A stretch of 64,000 nt of DNA, taken from NCBI RefSeq assembly GCF_000576635.1, contig NZ_AVFL01000017.1:1-64000 (forward strand), read 5' to 3'. Position numbers and translations under genes: made by a program. Positions within the stretch are counted from its first letter, which is position 1, and each line of letters starts with the position of its first letter. The notes beneath the pieces are model-generated. The model saw only the letters and a program-made list of their open reading frames with translations. It was not told the DNA's origin and made no database searches. Shown here piece after piece: positions 49,529-58,549 of this stretch. This DNA is from Skermanella stibiiresistens SB22 (GTDB lineage: Bacteria; Pseudomonadota; Alphaproteobacteria; Azospirillales; Azospirillaceae).

Positions 49529-50509
49529 ATGTTCGTTCTCGCGTTCCTGGCACGGCGCCTCGTCCAAGGCCTCGTCATCGTCTTCCTGGTCTCGCTGCTG
49601 ATCTTCACCCTGCTCCGGGTGGTGCCGGGCGATCCCGTCCGCCTGATGGCGGGAGGCATGGCTCCCGAGGCGCTGATCGAGCAGATCGCGACCAGCATGG
49701 GCCTGCGGGACCCGATCCTCGTCCAGTTCGGCCGCTACATGGGCAACGTGGTCCAGGGCGATCTCGGCCAGTCCTTCGTACGGCCGGCCAACGGTGCCGC
49801 GACGGGCGGGTCGAGCTTCAACGACGCGACGCGGGGCGAACGGGCCAAGGTGGCGGACCTCATCTTCGAGACGCTGCCGATGACCCTGCAACTGGCGGCG
49901 GTGACCCTGGTCATCGCCCTGGTCTTCTCCACCATCATCGGGGTGGCGGGCGGGTTGGCGCCTGGACGATGGCCGGACAAGGTGGCGTTCTACGTCTCGT
50001 CCATCTTCATCTCCCTGCCGAACTTCTGGCTCGGCATCGTGTTGGCCCTGCTGTTCTCGGTCCATCTCGGCTGGCTGCCGGCGATCGGCTACAACGGCTT
50101 CGCCTACACCATCCTGCCCGCCATCGTGCTGGCCGTCGAGCTGTCGCCGGTCCTGATCCGGACCCTGGTCAGCTCCGTCTCCAGCCAGATGGGCCAGTCC
50201 TATGTCTCGGTCGGCAAGGTGCGGGGGCTGGGTCACGCCCGCATTGTCGCCAACCATGCGCTCCGCAACGCGTCGGTGCCGCTGCTCAACCTGCTCGGCG
50301 TGCAGTTCTCCAGCCTGCTGGGCGGCGTGATCATCGTTGAGTTCATCTTCGACTATCCGGGCCTGGGACTGCTGACGATCAACGCCGTCCTGCAACGGGA
50401 CTTCCCGCTGATCCAGGGCATCGCGATCGTGACCAGCGCAATCTTCGTGGTGATCAACATCGTCGTCGATCTGGTCGCCACCACCATCGACCCCAGACTC
50501 GAATACTAA
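49529..50509 (+). CDS. ABC transporter permease (DppB type)
   Basis: A 326-residue inner-membrane permease with six helices. The N-terminal LARRLVQGLVIVFLVSLLIF and LRVVPGDPVRLMAGG are classic DppB features, and the ATPase-contacting EAA loop reads YVSVGKVRGLGHARIVANHA. An insertion (about residues 85-105, Ser/Ala/Gly-rich) is a little longer than usual. Begins four bases after the binding-protein stop. Confidence 0.93.
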   Translation: MFVLAFLARRLVQGLVIVFLVSLLIFTLLRVVPGDPVRLMAGGMAPEALIEQIATSMGLRDPILVQFGRYMGNVVQGDLGQSFVRPANGAATGGSSFNDATRGERAKVADLIFETLPMTLQLAAVTLVIALVFSTIIGVAGGLAPGRWPDKVAFYVSSIFISLPNFWLGIVLALLFSVHLGWLPAIGYNGFAYTILPAIVLAVELSPVLIRTLVSSVSSQMGQSYVSVGKVRGLGHARIVANHALRNASVPLLNLLGVQFSSLLGGVIIVEFIFDYPGLGLLTINAVLQRDFPLIQGIAIVTSAIFVVINIVVDLVATTIDPRLEY

Positions 50510-50522
50510 GGCTGGAATACCG

Positions 50523-51446
50523 ATGTCAGTCGTCTCCTCCACGCCCCTGGCCGCTGCGGCCGAGCTGAAGCTGCTGGCCCGGTCGATCCCCCGCCGCGTC
50601 TTCGACCGCGCGTCGGGCACGCTGGGCTTCCGGATCGGCGTGTCGCTCTTCCTGATCCTGGCGCTGGCCGCGATCTTCTATCCGGAGATCAGCGGCATCG
50701 ACCCGACCAAGATGGACATCCGCGCCCGCCTGCTGCCGCCGGTCTTCCTGGGGCCGAACTGGAGCTGGGCGCACCCGCTGGGCACCGACCAGATCGGCCG
50801 CGACATGCTGGTGCGCTCGCTGGTGGGGCTGCGCTACTCGTTCCTGATCGGCGTCGCCTCGGTCGCGGTGACGCTGGCGATAGGCTGCGCGCTTGGCACC
50901 GTCGCGGGATATTACGGCGGCCGGACCGACACGGTCATCATGCGGATCACCGACGCGCAGCTGTCGATCCCCATGATCATCCTGGCGATCTCGGTGCTGG
51001 GCGTCTCGCGCCCGACCATCCCGGCCATCATCCTGGTGCTGGGACTGTCCAACTGGCCGGTCTACGCCCGCATCATGCGCTCGGTCGTGATGACCGAACG
51101 GCGGAGCGAATATGTCAGGGCGGCCCAAGTGGGCGGCTCCACCGACCTTCGGATCATCCTGATGCTGCTGGTGCCGCTGCTGCTTCCGCCGATCCTGTTC
51201 ACCTCCGTGCTCGATGTCGCCCGCATGATGATCTTCGAATCCATCCTGGGCTTCCTGGGGCTGGGCGTGCAGCCGCCGACGCCGACCTTCGGCAACATCA
51301 TCGCCGATGGCCGCAAATACCTGCTGAACGCGTGGTGGATCGCGACCATGCCGGGCGTCTTCCTGGGCTTGACCCTGACCAGCATCAATCTGGTCGGAGC
51401 CTCGCTGGAGCGTGCCCGCAACTCGATCCATGGAGGCGAGGCATGA
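50523..51446 (+). CDS. ABC transporter permease (DppC type)
   Basis: A 307-residue permease partner of the preceding gene. It shows the N-terminal oligopeptide-permease segment with one helix, the HPLGTDQIGRDMLVRSLVG periplasmic motif, and the EAA loop EYVRAAQVGGSTDLRIILML. Its stop overlaps the ATPase start (ATGA). Confidence 0.93.
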   Translation: MSVVSSTPLAAAAELKLLARSIPRRVFDRASGTLGFRIGVSLFLILALAAIFYPEISGIDPTKMDIRARLLPPVFLGPNWSWAHPLGTDQIGRDMLVRSLVGLRYSFLIGVASVAVTLAIGCALGTVAGYYGGRTDTVIMRITDAQLSIPMIILAISVLGVSRPTIPAIILVLGLSNWPVYARIMRSVVMTERRSEYVRAAQVGGSTDLRIILMLLVPLLLPPILFTSVLDVARMMIFESILGFLGLGVQPPTPTFGNIIADGRKYLLNAWWIATMPGVFLGLTLTSINLVGASLERARNSIHGGEA

Positions 51447-53350
51447 CCGCCGCCGTGATATCCCCCACGCTTCCCGTCCTGGATGTCAGGGGCCTGACGG
51501 TCGGCGTCCGCCAGCAGGCGGGCTTCCGGCCGATCCTGCACGACATCTCGTTCACGCTGATGCCGCGCGAGATCGTCGGCATCGTGGGTGCCAGCGGCGC
51601 TGGCAAGACCGTCCTGTCCAAGGCCGTTGTCAATTGGCTGGAGGCGCCCCTGGCGATCGACGGCGGCGAGGTCCGGTTCGAGGGCGCCGACATCCTCGGC
51701 TTGGCCGCCGGCGACATGCGCCGCCTGCGGCGGCGCGTCGCCTATGTCGGCGCCAACCCGATGGGGGCGCTCGACCCGACCTTGCCGGTCGGCCGGCAGA
51801 TCGTCGAGAAGCTGATGGCCGTCGTGCCGGGCTCGTCGCGCCGCGAGTCCGAGCGTCGCGCGATCGAGTTGCTGGAGGCGGTTCGCATTCCATCCGCCAA
51901 GTCCCGTTTCCACGATTACCCCTCGCAGTTCAGCGGCGGCATGATGCAGCGGGCGCTGATCGTCGACGCGCTGATCACCAATCCCGCGCTGCTGGTCGCC
52001 GACAACGTGACCCAGCCGCTCGACGTGACGGTCGGCGCCCAGGTGATCCGCCTGATGAAGGAGCTGGCGCGCGACTTCGACACGGCCGTCCTGTTCGTCT
52101 CCTCCTCGCTGCCGGTCGCCCGCGAGGCGGCGTCGCGCATCCTGGTGATGGGCGAGGGCCGGATCGTGGAGGAACAGGCGACCGAGGCGCTGATCGCCAA
52201 TCCCCGGCACGCCTACACGGTCAATCTGGTCGAACAGACGCCCAAGATCTGGAGCGGCGGGGCCGCCACTCAGCCCCAGGCCACCCAGTCCCTGGAAACC
52301 GGTTCCGACCGCGAGGTGGTGATCAGCCTGCGCGACGTGTCGCAGATCTACCGGGTCAAGAAGCGCGACAGCTTCGCCGGCGTTAACGAGGTGCGGGCCG
52401 TCCGCGACGTCACCTTCGACATTCGCCGGGGCGACAGCTTCGGCATCGTCGGCGAGTCCGGCTGCGGCAAGTCCACCCTGATGCGGCTTCTCAGCCGGCT
52501 GGAATTGCCGGAATCCGGCGAGCTGCTGTGCCACGGCGGCGATATCGGCAAGCTGAGGGGCAAGGGGCTGCTCGACTTCCGGAAACGCCTGCAACTCGTG
52601 CTGCAAGACCCGTTCGGGTCGCTGCCTCCCCGGACCGCCGTTGGCAGGATGCTGGAGGAACCGCTCCGCGCCCATGGCTGGCGCGACCGCAAGGTGATCC
52701 GGGAGCGGGTGCTGAAGGTGATGGGCGATGTCGGCCTGGCGCCCGAGCTTTACGAGGAACTGCCGCTGGGGCTGAGCGCCGGCCAGCGCCAGCGGATCAA
52801 CGTCGCCCGCGCGCTGGTGCTCGATCCCGAGATCCTGATCATGGACGAGACGCTGTCGGCGCTGGACCAGACCGAGCAGTTCAAGCTGCTCGACCTGTTC
52901 CAGAAGCTCCAGCGCGAGTACGACCTGACCTACATCTTCATCTCCCACGACCTCGCCATGGTGCGGAAGGTCTGCAACCGCGTCGCGGTGATGTATCTGG
53001 GCGCCGTGGTCGAACTGGCGGAGAACGAGCGCCTGTTCTTCGATCCCGGCCACCCCTACACAAAGGCCCTGCTCAGCGCCATGCCGGTGCTGGAGACCCG
53101 CCGCTACCAGCCGGAGGACTGCCTGCTGGATGGCGAGCCGCCCAGCCCGATCGACCTGCCGACCGGCTGCTGCTTCAAGACCCGCTGCCCCCTCGCCTTC
53201 GACAAATGCGATACGATCAGCCCGAGCCTGATGGCGCGCGGCAACCGGAACTTCGCCGCCTGCCATCTGGTCACATCGCAAGCGGCCCCGCCCAATTCCC
53301 AATCAGGAGGTCAGCCGGGGCCGAGGGAGACGGAGTATCAGTCGGCATGA
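51443..53350 (+). CDS. Fused dual ABC ATPase (DppD-DppF type) with a degenerate first half
   Basis: A 635-residue protein joining two nucleotide-binding domains. The first (about 10-255) keeps Walker A (GASGAGKT, 49-56) and the signature FSGGMMQ, but its Q-loop Gln is Ala104, Walker B Asp187 is followed by Asn188 instead of the catalytic Glu, and the H-loop His is Ser221 (FVSSSL). The second (about 290-635) is canonical: Walker A from 337, LSAGQRQR, Asp468-Glu469 and FISHDLAM, plus the C-terminal oligopeptide domain with a CCFKTRCP cysteine cluster. It predicts one active ATP site per transporter. Confidence 0.92.
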   Translation: MTAAVISPTLPVLDVRGLTVGVRQQAGFRPILHDISFTLMPREIVGIVGASGAGKTVLSKAVVNWLEAPLAIDGGEVRFEGADILGLAAGDMRRLRRRVAYVGANPMGALDPTLPVGRQIVEKLMAVVPGSSRRESERRAIELLEAVRIPSAKSRFHDYPSQFSGGMMQRALIVDALITNPALLVADNVTQPLDVTVGAQVIRLMKELARDFDTAVLFVSSSLPVAREAASRILVMGEGRIVEEQATEALIANPRHAYTVNLVEQTPKIWSGGAATQPQATQSLETGSDREVVISLRDVSQIYRVKKRDSFAGVNEVRAVRDVTFDIRRGDSFGIVGESGCGKSTLMRLLSRLELPESGELLCHGGDIGKLRGKGLLDFRKRLQLVLQDPFGSLPPRTAVGRMLEEPLRAHGWRDRKVIRERVLKVMGDVGLAPELYEELPLGLSAGQRQRINVARALVLDPEILIMDETLSALDQTEQFKLLDLFQKLQREYDLTYIFISHDLAMVRKVCNRVAVMYLGAVVELAENERLFFDPGHPYTKALLSAMPVLETRRYQPEDCLLDGEPPSPIDLPTGCCFKTRCPLAFDKCDTISPSLMARGNRNFAACHLVTSQAAPPNSQSGGQPGPRETEYQSA

Positions 53351-54108
53351 GCATCATCGAGCACCGGCTTCAGCTGATCCTGGATGAACTGCGGCGGGAG
53401 CAGCGGGTGACCGTGCGTTTCCTGTCCGAGAAGTTCGCCATCAGCGCGGAGACGGTCCGCCGCGATCTGAAGGAATTGGAGGCGGGCGGCCACGCCCGGA
53501 GGATCTATGGCGGAGCCGTCATGGACACCCAGAAGGGCGACCGCCCCTTCGTCGAGCGCCTGCGCGTCAACGCCCGCGAGAAGGCCCGGATCGGCGCCAT
53601 CGCCGCCTCCCTCGTGAAGGACGGCATGACCATCTTCGTCGATACCGGCACGACCACGCTTGCCTTCGCCCAGCACATGATCGGGCGCCGGAACGTCAGG
53701 ATCCTGACCAACTCGATCGACATCGCCGGCGCCTTCTACGATGACCCGCAGGCCAACATCCGCGTGTTGGGAGGCCGGCTGACGCCCCACTACAAGGCGT
53801 TGTTCGGCCCCGAGACCGTCACCAGCCTGAGGGAGCATTTCTTCGACCTGGCCGTGATGGGTATCGGCACCGTCCACATCGAGCACGGCTTCATGGACCG
53901 GGGCGAGGACGAGGCGGTGCTGCGCCGGGCGGCCCGTGCCCAGGCCAAGCGATCCATCATGCTGGCGGACGGCAGCAAGTTTGGCCGGCTCGGTTCGGTC
54001 CACACCTTTCCCCTCGACCAGATCGACGTGCTGGTCACCGACATCCCCTTGGCGCCCGACTTCGCCGAGCGCTTTTCCCAATCCGAAGTGGAAGTCCTGA
54101 ATGCCTGA
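53347..54108 (+). CDS. DeoR/GlpR family transcriptional regulator
   Basis: A 253-residue DeoR protein. The helix-turn-helix is at about 18-55 (VTVRFLSEKFAISAETVRRD, then LKELEAGGHARRIYGGAV), and the sensor domain belongs to the phosphosugar-isomerase-like fold with the DTGTTTLAFA loop and RVLGGRL. DeoR family sensors usually bind phosphorylated sugars or related phosphorylated intermediates, which fits the two kinase-fold genes in this operon. The ATG overlaps the ATPase stop; its own stop overlaps the hydrolase start by eight bases. Confidence 0.92.
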   Translation: MSIIEHRLQLILDELRREQRVTVRFLSEKFAISAETVRRDLKELEAGGHARRIYGGAVMDTQKGDRPFVERLRVNAREKARIGAIAASLVKDGMTIFVDTGTTTLAFAQHMIGRRNVRILTNSIDIAGAFYDDPQANIRVLGGRLTPHYKALFGPETVTSLREHFFDLAVMGIGTVHIEHGFMDRGEDEAVLRRAARAQAKRSIMLADGSKFGRLGSVHTFPLDQIDVLVTDIPLAPDFAERFSQSEVEVLNA

Positions 54109-55396
54109 GAAGAGCTCGTCCAACCCGCCCGTGGCGATCGACGCCGCGCGCCTCGACGCCATGATGAAGGCCGTCTCGGCGTTTGGCGGCGGCGCGGACG
54201 GATCGATGAACCGACTGACCCTGTCGCGCACCGACGGCGCCGCGCGCGACTGGCTGGGCGCGTGGTTCGGCGAGAACGGCTTCGTCCAGAAGGTCGACGC
54301 GATCGGCAACCAGTTCGGCGTGCTCGACCTCGCCGGGCCGAACGCGCCGGTCATCATGGTCGGCTCGCACCTGGACAGCCAGCCCAACGGCGGCCGGTTC
54401 GACGGCGCGCTGGGCGTGGTGTCCGCCTGCGAGGCGGTGCTGTCGGTGGCGAAGCGCATCAAGGACGATGGCCGCCTATCCGCCTGCAACTTCGTCGTCG
54501 TCAACTGGACCAACGAGGAGGGCGCCCGGTTCCAGCCGAGCCTGCTCGGCAGCAGCGTCTTCGCCGGGGCCGCCGACCTGGACTGGGCCCTGGCCCGCAC
54601 CGATGGCGCCGGGGTCAGCGTCGCCGAGGCCCTGAGGGAGATCGGCTACGCCGGCACCGATACCGTCGGGGTGCCGGACGCGCTGATCGAGATCCATATC
54701 GAGGGGGCTCCGGTGCTGGAAAGGGAAGGCCAGCGGTTCGGCGCCTTCACCCGCTTCTGGGGCGCCACCAAGTACCGGCTGGCCTTCCTCGGCCGCCAAG
54801 CCCACACGGGGCCGACGCCGATGGCGGAACGGAAGGACGCGCTGCTCGCCGCGGCCTATCTGATCACCGACCTCAAGGCGATGGTGGCCGACCACGGGCT
54901 CGACCTGCACACCTCGGTCGGACGGCTGGAGGTCTACCCCAACTCCCCCAACACGGTCCCGGCCGAAGCGGTGCTGTTCATCGAACTGCGCTCCGGCTCG
55001 CCGGAGGTCCTGGCGGCGGCGGAGGAACGCATGCTCGGCTTCGTCGAGCGGGCTTGCGCCATGGCGGAGGTCACCCACGAGGTCCGCTCGATCGACCGGC
55101 GCAGGGCGGGCGGTTTCGACGAGGGGCTGATCGCCCTGGCGGCGGACTGCGCGGCGGCGCGGGGCGAACCGCCGCGGGCGCTCGACACCATCGGCGGTCA
55201 CGACGCGGTGGCGATGTCCGATGTCTGCCCCGCCATCGTGCTGGCGGTGCGCAGCCGGGATGGCGTCATCCACCATCCATCGGAATACACCTCGCCGGAG
55301 GATCAGGCGTTCGGCACCCAGGTGGTCACCGACATGCTGTACCGACTGGCATCCGATGGGATGGAGGCGATTGGTGGCAAGGAGGGGGGCGAATGA
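54101..55396 (+). CDS. M20 Zn-dependent hydrolase, N-carbamoyl-amino-acid/allantoate amidohydrolase type
   Basis: A 431-residue amidase. Metal ligands are recognisable as His90 (MVGSHLDSQPNGG), Asp101 (RFDGALG), a glutamate in NWTNEEGARF and a late His in IGGHDAVAMS. The ENAP of the substrate arginine and the WGATKYRLAFLGRQAHTGPT dimer-domain motif match the N-carbamoyl-L-amino acid/beta-ureidopropionase/allantoate group. It would split a carbamoyl or acyl amide from an amino group and release ammonia or a carboxylate, consistent with nitrogen (sigma-54) control. Confidence 0.9.
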   Translation: MPEKSSSNPPVAIDAARLDAMMKAVSAFGGGADGSMNRLTLSRTDGAARDWLGAWFGENGFVQKVDAIGNQFGVLDLAGPNAPVIMVGSHLDSQPNGGRFDGALGVVSACEAVLSVAKRIKDDGRLSACNFVVVNWTNEEGARFQPSLLGSSVFAGAADLDWALARTDGAGVSVAEALREIGYAGTDTVGVPDALIEIHIEGAPVLEREGQRFGAFTRFWGATKYRLAFLGRQAHTGPTPMAERKDALLAAAYLITDLKAMVADHGLDLHTSVGRLEVYPNSPNTVPAEAVLFIELRSGSPEVLAAAEERMLGFVERACAMAEVTHEVRSIDRRRAGGFDEGLIALAADCAAARGEPPRALDTIGGHDAVAMSDVCPAIVLAVRSRDGVIHHPSEYTSPEDQAFGTQVVTDMLYRLASDGMEAIGGKEGGE

Positions 55397-56358
55397 AGTC
55401 TTTGGGAAGCCCGGCTGACACCCAGGAGCGGCTGGCCGAGTCGGCGCTGGCCCGCTGGGACGCCTTCGACGCGGAGCGGGGGCGTTATGGGGTGGCGGTC
55501 CCCGGCGCCGCCTCGCCCTCGTACCACGGCGTCGAGTCCGCCAGCTATCTGGTGGCCCCGGACGGCGGGGACCCGGCGTACCTGCTCAAGGTGACCGTCG
55601 CCGAGATATCGGGCCTGATCGACCAGGCGGCCAGCCTCGCCGCCGCCCGAACGATCCACGGGCTTGGCTTGGCTCCCAAACCGGTCGCGGCCTTCCCGGA
55701 ACAGGGGGCTATCCTGTTCGAGCTGCTGGGCGAGGGCTGGCGCGCCGCCCGGATCGACGATCTCCGGAGCGGCGGCAATCCCGCGAGGCTAGTGGAGATG
55801 CAGAGATCGATCGGCGCCGGTCCGGCGCTGGCGCGCGACTGGAGCGTGTTCGACGGCATCGGGGATTTGCGCGGCGTTCTCGCCACCACGAAGGTCCGCC
55901 TGCCGGACGACGCCAGCCGGCTGTTCGCGACGGTGGACTCCATTGGGAGCGCGTTGGCGGCGTCCGGCATCGACCTCAGGCCGGCACATGGCGATCCCCA
56001 ATCCTCCAACGTGATGATCGGCCCCGTCGGGGCGCTGCGTTTGGTGGATTTCGACATGGCGGCCAATGTCGATCCCTATTACCAGCTTGGCATCCTGATG
56101 AACGAGCTGTGCCAGTTCGACGACGAGATGAAGCCGCTGCTGGAGATGCACGAGGGCCGGTTCGATGACCCGTTGTTCGCCCGCTGCCGTCTATATGCCG
56201 CGGCCGACGACCTCTATTGGGCGCTCCGAAGCCTCGTCCTTGACCAGCTCTCGCCGCGCCGGAGCCTGGAATTCCTGAAATTCGCCGAATGGCGGCTGCT
56301 GCGCTGCCGCTCGCTGGTCGGACGCCCCGACTTCGAGGGTCTCATCCGCTCGATCTGA
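55393..56358 (+). CDS. Phosphotransferase (APH/choline-kinase fold), first of two
   Basis: A 321-residue small-molecule kinase-like protein. It shows a P-loop-equivalent lysine (YLLKVTV, Lys66), the catalytic loop HGDPQSSN with His199, Asp201 and Asn206, and the metal-binding DFD at 219-221. This is the aminoglycoside/choline kinase superfamily, which phosphorylates hydroxyl groups of small amino compounds. Start overlaps the hydrolase stop (ATGA). The substrate is unknown, but resistance is unlikely given the catabolic operon. Confidence 0.85.
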   Translation: MKSLGSPADTQERLAESALARWDAFDAERGRYGVAVPGAASPSYHGVESASYLVAPDGGDPAYLLKVTVAEISGLIDQAASLAAARTIHGLGLAPKPVAAFPEQGAILFELLGEGWRAARIDDLRSGGNPARLVEMQRSIGAGPALARDWSVFDGIGDLRGVLATTKVRLPDDASRLFATVDSIGSALAASGIDLRPAHGDPQSSNVMIGPVGALRLVDFDMAANVDPYYQLGILMNELCQFDDEMKPLLEMHEGRFDDPLFARCRLYAAADDLYWALRSLVLDQLSPRRSLEFLKFAEWRLLRCRSLVGRPDFEGLIRSI

Positions 56359-56370
56359 CGGAGTTCAACG

Positions 56371-57306
56371 ATGAACCAACTGGGTATGGCTCGGACCGAC
56401 GCCGAGAAAACCGTCGAAGCCGCGATCCTGGGTGTCGCCGCGTGGACTGATCGGCCGGTGCGCTACCGGCCGGTGCTGGGCGGCATCTCCAACACCAACT
56501 GGCGGATCGAGGTCGAGGGGGAGCCGACCGCTTACTTCCTCAAGGTGCCGGGGCGCGGCACCGAGATGTTCATCGACCGCGCCGCCGCCTACGCCGCGAG
56601 CCGGCAGGCCGAGGCGATCGGCATCGGCCCCCGCACCTTCGATTGGCTGACCGGGCGCGACATCGAGATCGCCGAGTTCATCGAGGGACGGCGCGTCTCG
56701 ACCCACCGCGACTTCGCCGATCCCGCCGTCCGGGCCGAGGCGGTGCGGGTCTACCGCCGGTTTCACGCGGCTCCGCCCTTGCCGCTGACCAAGACCGTGT
56801 TCGACATGATCGACGAGCACAAGGCGCAGGTGGCGGAACTGGGCGGACACACGCCCCACGACCTCGCGTTCCTCGACCGGCAGTACAAGGCGGCGCGCCA
56901 GGCGTTGGAGGCATCCGGGCTCGATCTGGTGCCCTGCTTCAACGACCCGATGCCCGGCAATTTCCTGATCGGCGACGACAATTCGATCAAGCTGATCGAC
57001 TTCGAATACGCCTCCAACAACGACAGGATCTACGATCTGGCGATCTGGAGCGGCGAGATGTTCTTTCCCGAGAGCGTCGACCGCGAGATCCTGGAGGAAT
57101 ATTTCGGCCGGTTCGACCAAACGCTGCTGGCCCGCCTGATGGTCCACAAGGTCCTGGCCGACATCAAATGGGGCACTTGGGCGATGGTCCAGAACAAGAT
57201 CTCCGCGCTGGACTTCGACTTCTACAAATACGGCATCTGGAAGCTGATGCGGGCCCGGTCGATCATCAACGATCCGCGTTGGGAGACCTTCCTGAGGGAC
57301 GTCTGA
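56371..57306 (+). CDS. Choline/ethanolamine kinase-like phosphotransferase, second of two
   Basis: A 311-residue kinase-fold protein. GGISNTNWRIEV is the glycine-rich loop typical of choline kinases, Lys58 (YFLKVPG) the ATP lysine, and the catalytic loop reads CFNDPMPGNF with Asp192 and Asn197; the usual histidine before ND is Phe190. Metal-binding motif DFEYA at 210-214. Family members phosphorylate choline, ethanolamine or similar amino alcohols. Last gene of the operon, 12 bp behind the other kinase. Confidence 0.88.
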   Translation: MNQLGMARTDAEKTVEAAILGVAAWTDRPVRYRPVLGGISNTNWRIEVEGEPTAYFLKVPGRGTEMFIDRAAAYAASRQAEAIGIGPRTFDWLTGRDIEIAEFIEGRRVSTHRDFADPAVRAEAVRVYRRFHAAPPLPLTKTVFDMIDEHKAQVAELGGHTPHDLAFLDRQYKAARQALEASGLDLVPCFNDPMPGNFLIGDDNSIKLIDFEYASNNDRIYDLAIWSGEMFFPESVDREILEEYFGRFDQTLLARLMVHKVLADIKWGTWAMVQNKISALDFDFYKYGIWKLMRARSIINDPRWETFLRDV

Positions 57307-57325
57307 GCGGCATGGCCGCTTGGTC

Positions 57326-58426
57326 TCAGCGGGGAGCCGCGGTCGAACCCCGGACGATCAGCGTGGTGTCGAGCAGGCGGCGCGCCGGCTCGACCTCGGG
57401 GGAGCGCAGGCGGCGGATCAGCATCTCCGCCGCCACCTTGCCCATCTCGTAGACCGGCTGCGACAGGGCGGTGATGTTCGGTTCCACGAAGGTCATCCAC
57501 TCCATGTCGTCATAGGCGACGAACGACAGGTCGCCGGGTATCCGGATGCCCATCTCTCGGCAGGCTTGGTAGGCGCCGTGGGTCATGACGTTGTCCACCG
57601 TGAAGATCGCGGTCGGCGGCTGGTCCAGCCTCAGCACCTCCAGCGTCCGCTCGCGCGCGGCGTTGGGATCGTATGACCCGGTGCCGCGGATCAGCGCTGG
57701 ATCGACCGGCACCCCCGCCGCCGCGTGCGCCTGGATGTATCCCAGCAGACGGGCGCCGCTGGGCATCAGCATCCGGGTATCCGGCGCCGGGGCGGAGCCG
57801 ATCCAGTTCCGCCATTCCATGTCGAGGGCGGCGCGAAGCTCCGCGATGATCGCGATCCGCCGGTGGCCCAGGTCGAGCAGGTGGCCGACCGCCGTCCGGC
57901 TGGCGCCGACGCTGTCGGTCAGGACCGCGTCCGCCGTCAGTCCCACGACGTCGCGATCGAACAGCACCACCGGCGTGCCGCTCTCGGCCGCCTCGGCGAG
58001 GTGGTCGGTCTCGACAGAGCTCGCCGGCGACACGATGATGCCGTCGACCTGCTTTTGCAGCAACAGGCCGACCGCCTCGCCCTCGAGGGCCACATCCTCG
58101 TCGCTGTTGGTCAGGATGGTGCCGAAGCCATCACGCCGCGCCACATCGCCGATCCCCCGCATGGCGCTGGCGAAGAACGGATTGGCGATGTCGGCGCCGA
58201 CCACGCCGATCGTGTTGGTGCGGCCGGTGATCATGCTGCGCGCCAGGCTGTTCGGCCGATAGCCCAAGTCCTCGGCCGCTTTCCGGACGCGCTCGCGGAT
58301 CTCCTCGCGGACATAGCCATAGTCGCCTAGCGCGCGGCCGGCGGTCGCGGAGGATACCCCCGCCTCCTTGGCCACGTCGGCGATGGTGGCGCGGCGGCGC
58401 TCGGGGGGAATCGGGGAGGATGCCAT
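57326..58426 (-). CDS. LacI family transcriptional regulator
   Basis: A 366-residue repressor. The helix-turn-helix (TIADVAKEAGVSSATAGRAL) is at about 14-33, followed by the hinge (YRPNSLARSMITGRTNTIGV) and a periplasmic-binding-protein-like sensor domain with IANPFFASAMRGI and YDDMEWMTFVEPNITALSQP. Convergent with the kinase gene. Two TGAGNACGTTCTCA palindromes about 2.6 kb away, between the binding-protein and isomerase genes, are its likely operators. Confidence 0.92.
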   Translation of the reverse strand: MASSPIPPERRRATIADVAKEAGVSSATAGRALGDYGYVREEIRERVRKAAEDLGYRPNSLARSMITGRTNTIGVVGADIANPFFASAMRGIGDVARRDGFGTILTNSDEDVALEGEAVGLLLQKQVDGIIVSPASSVETDHLAEAAESGTPVVLFDRDVVGLTADAVLTDSVGASRTAVGHLLDLGHRRIAIIAELRAALDMEWRNWIGSAPAPDTRMLMPSGARLLGYIQAHAAAGVPVDPALIRGTGSYDPNAARERTLEVLRLDQPPTAIFTVDNVMTHGAYQACREMGIRIPGDLSFVAYDDMEWMTFVEPNITALSQPVYEMGKVAAEMLIRRLRSPEVEPARRLLDTTLIVRGSTAAPR

Positions 58427-58549
58427 GCCTGGAGGTTCTTCGTTTCGATAGCGTCGGAAGCGGCCACCCGGGCGACCGGGCGCCGCATGCTACCCGTTCT
58501 TTCCCGAACGGGCAAAGCCACTCGCCGAGGCCAGTCGCTGGGTGGGGGC

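Noticed and set aside
51062-53302. Minus-strand open frame of 746 codons opposite the ABC ATPase
   Set aside because: Antisense to a well-supported gene; low-complexity shadow composition, no ribosome site or domain.
55393-57306. Aminoglycoside resistance genes
   Set aside because: Only the fold is shared. Both genes are embedded in a transport and hydrolase operon with a DeoR regulator, which points to catabolism.
58493-58512. CCCGTTC-N6-GAACGGG as a third LacI operator
   Set aside because: It does not match the TGAGNACGTTCTCA sites; lying 38 bp after the oxidase stop it is more likely a weak terminator hairpin.
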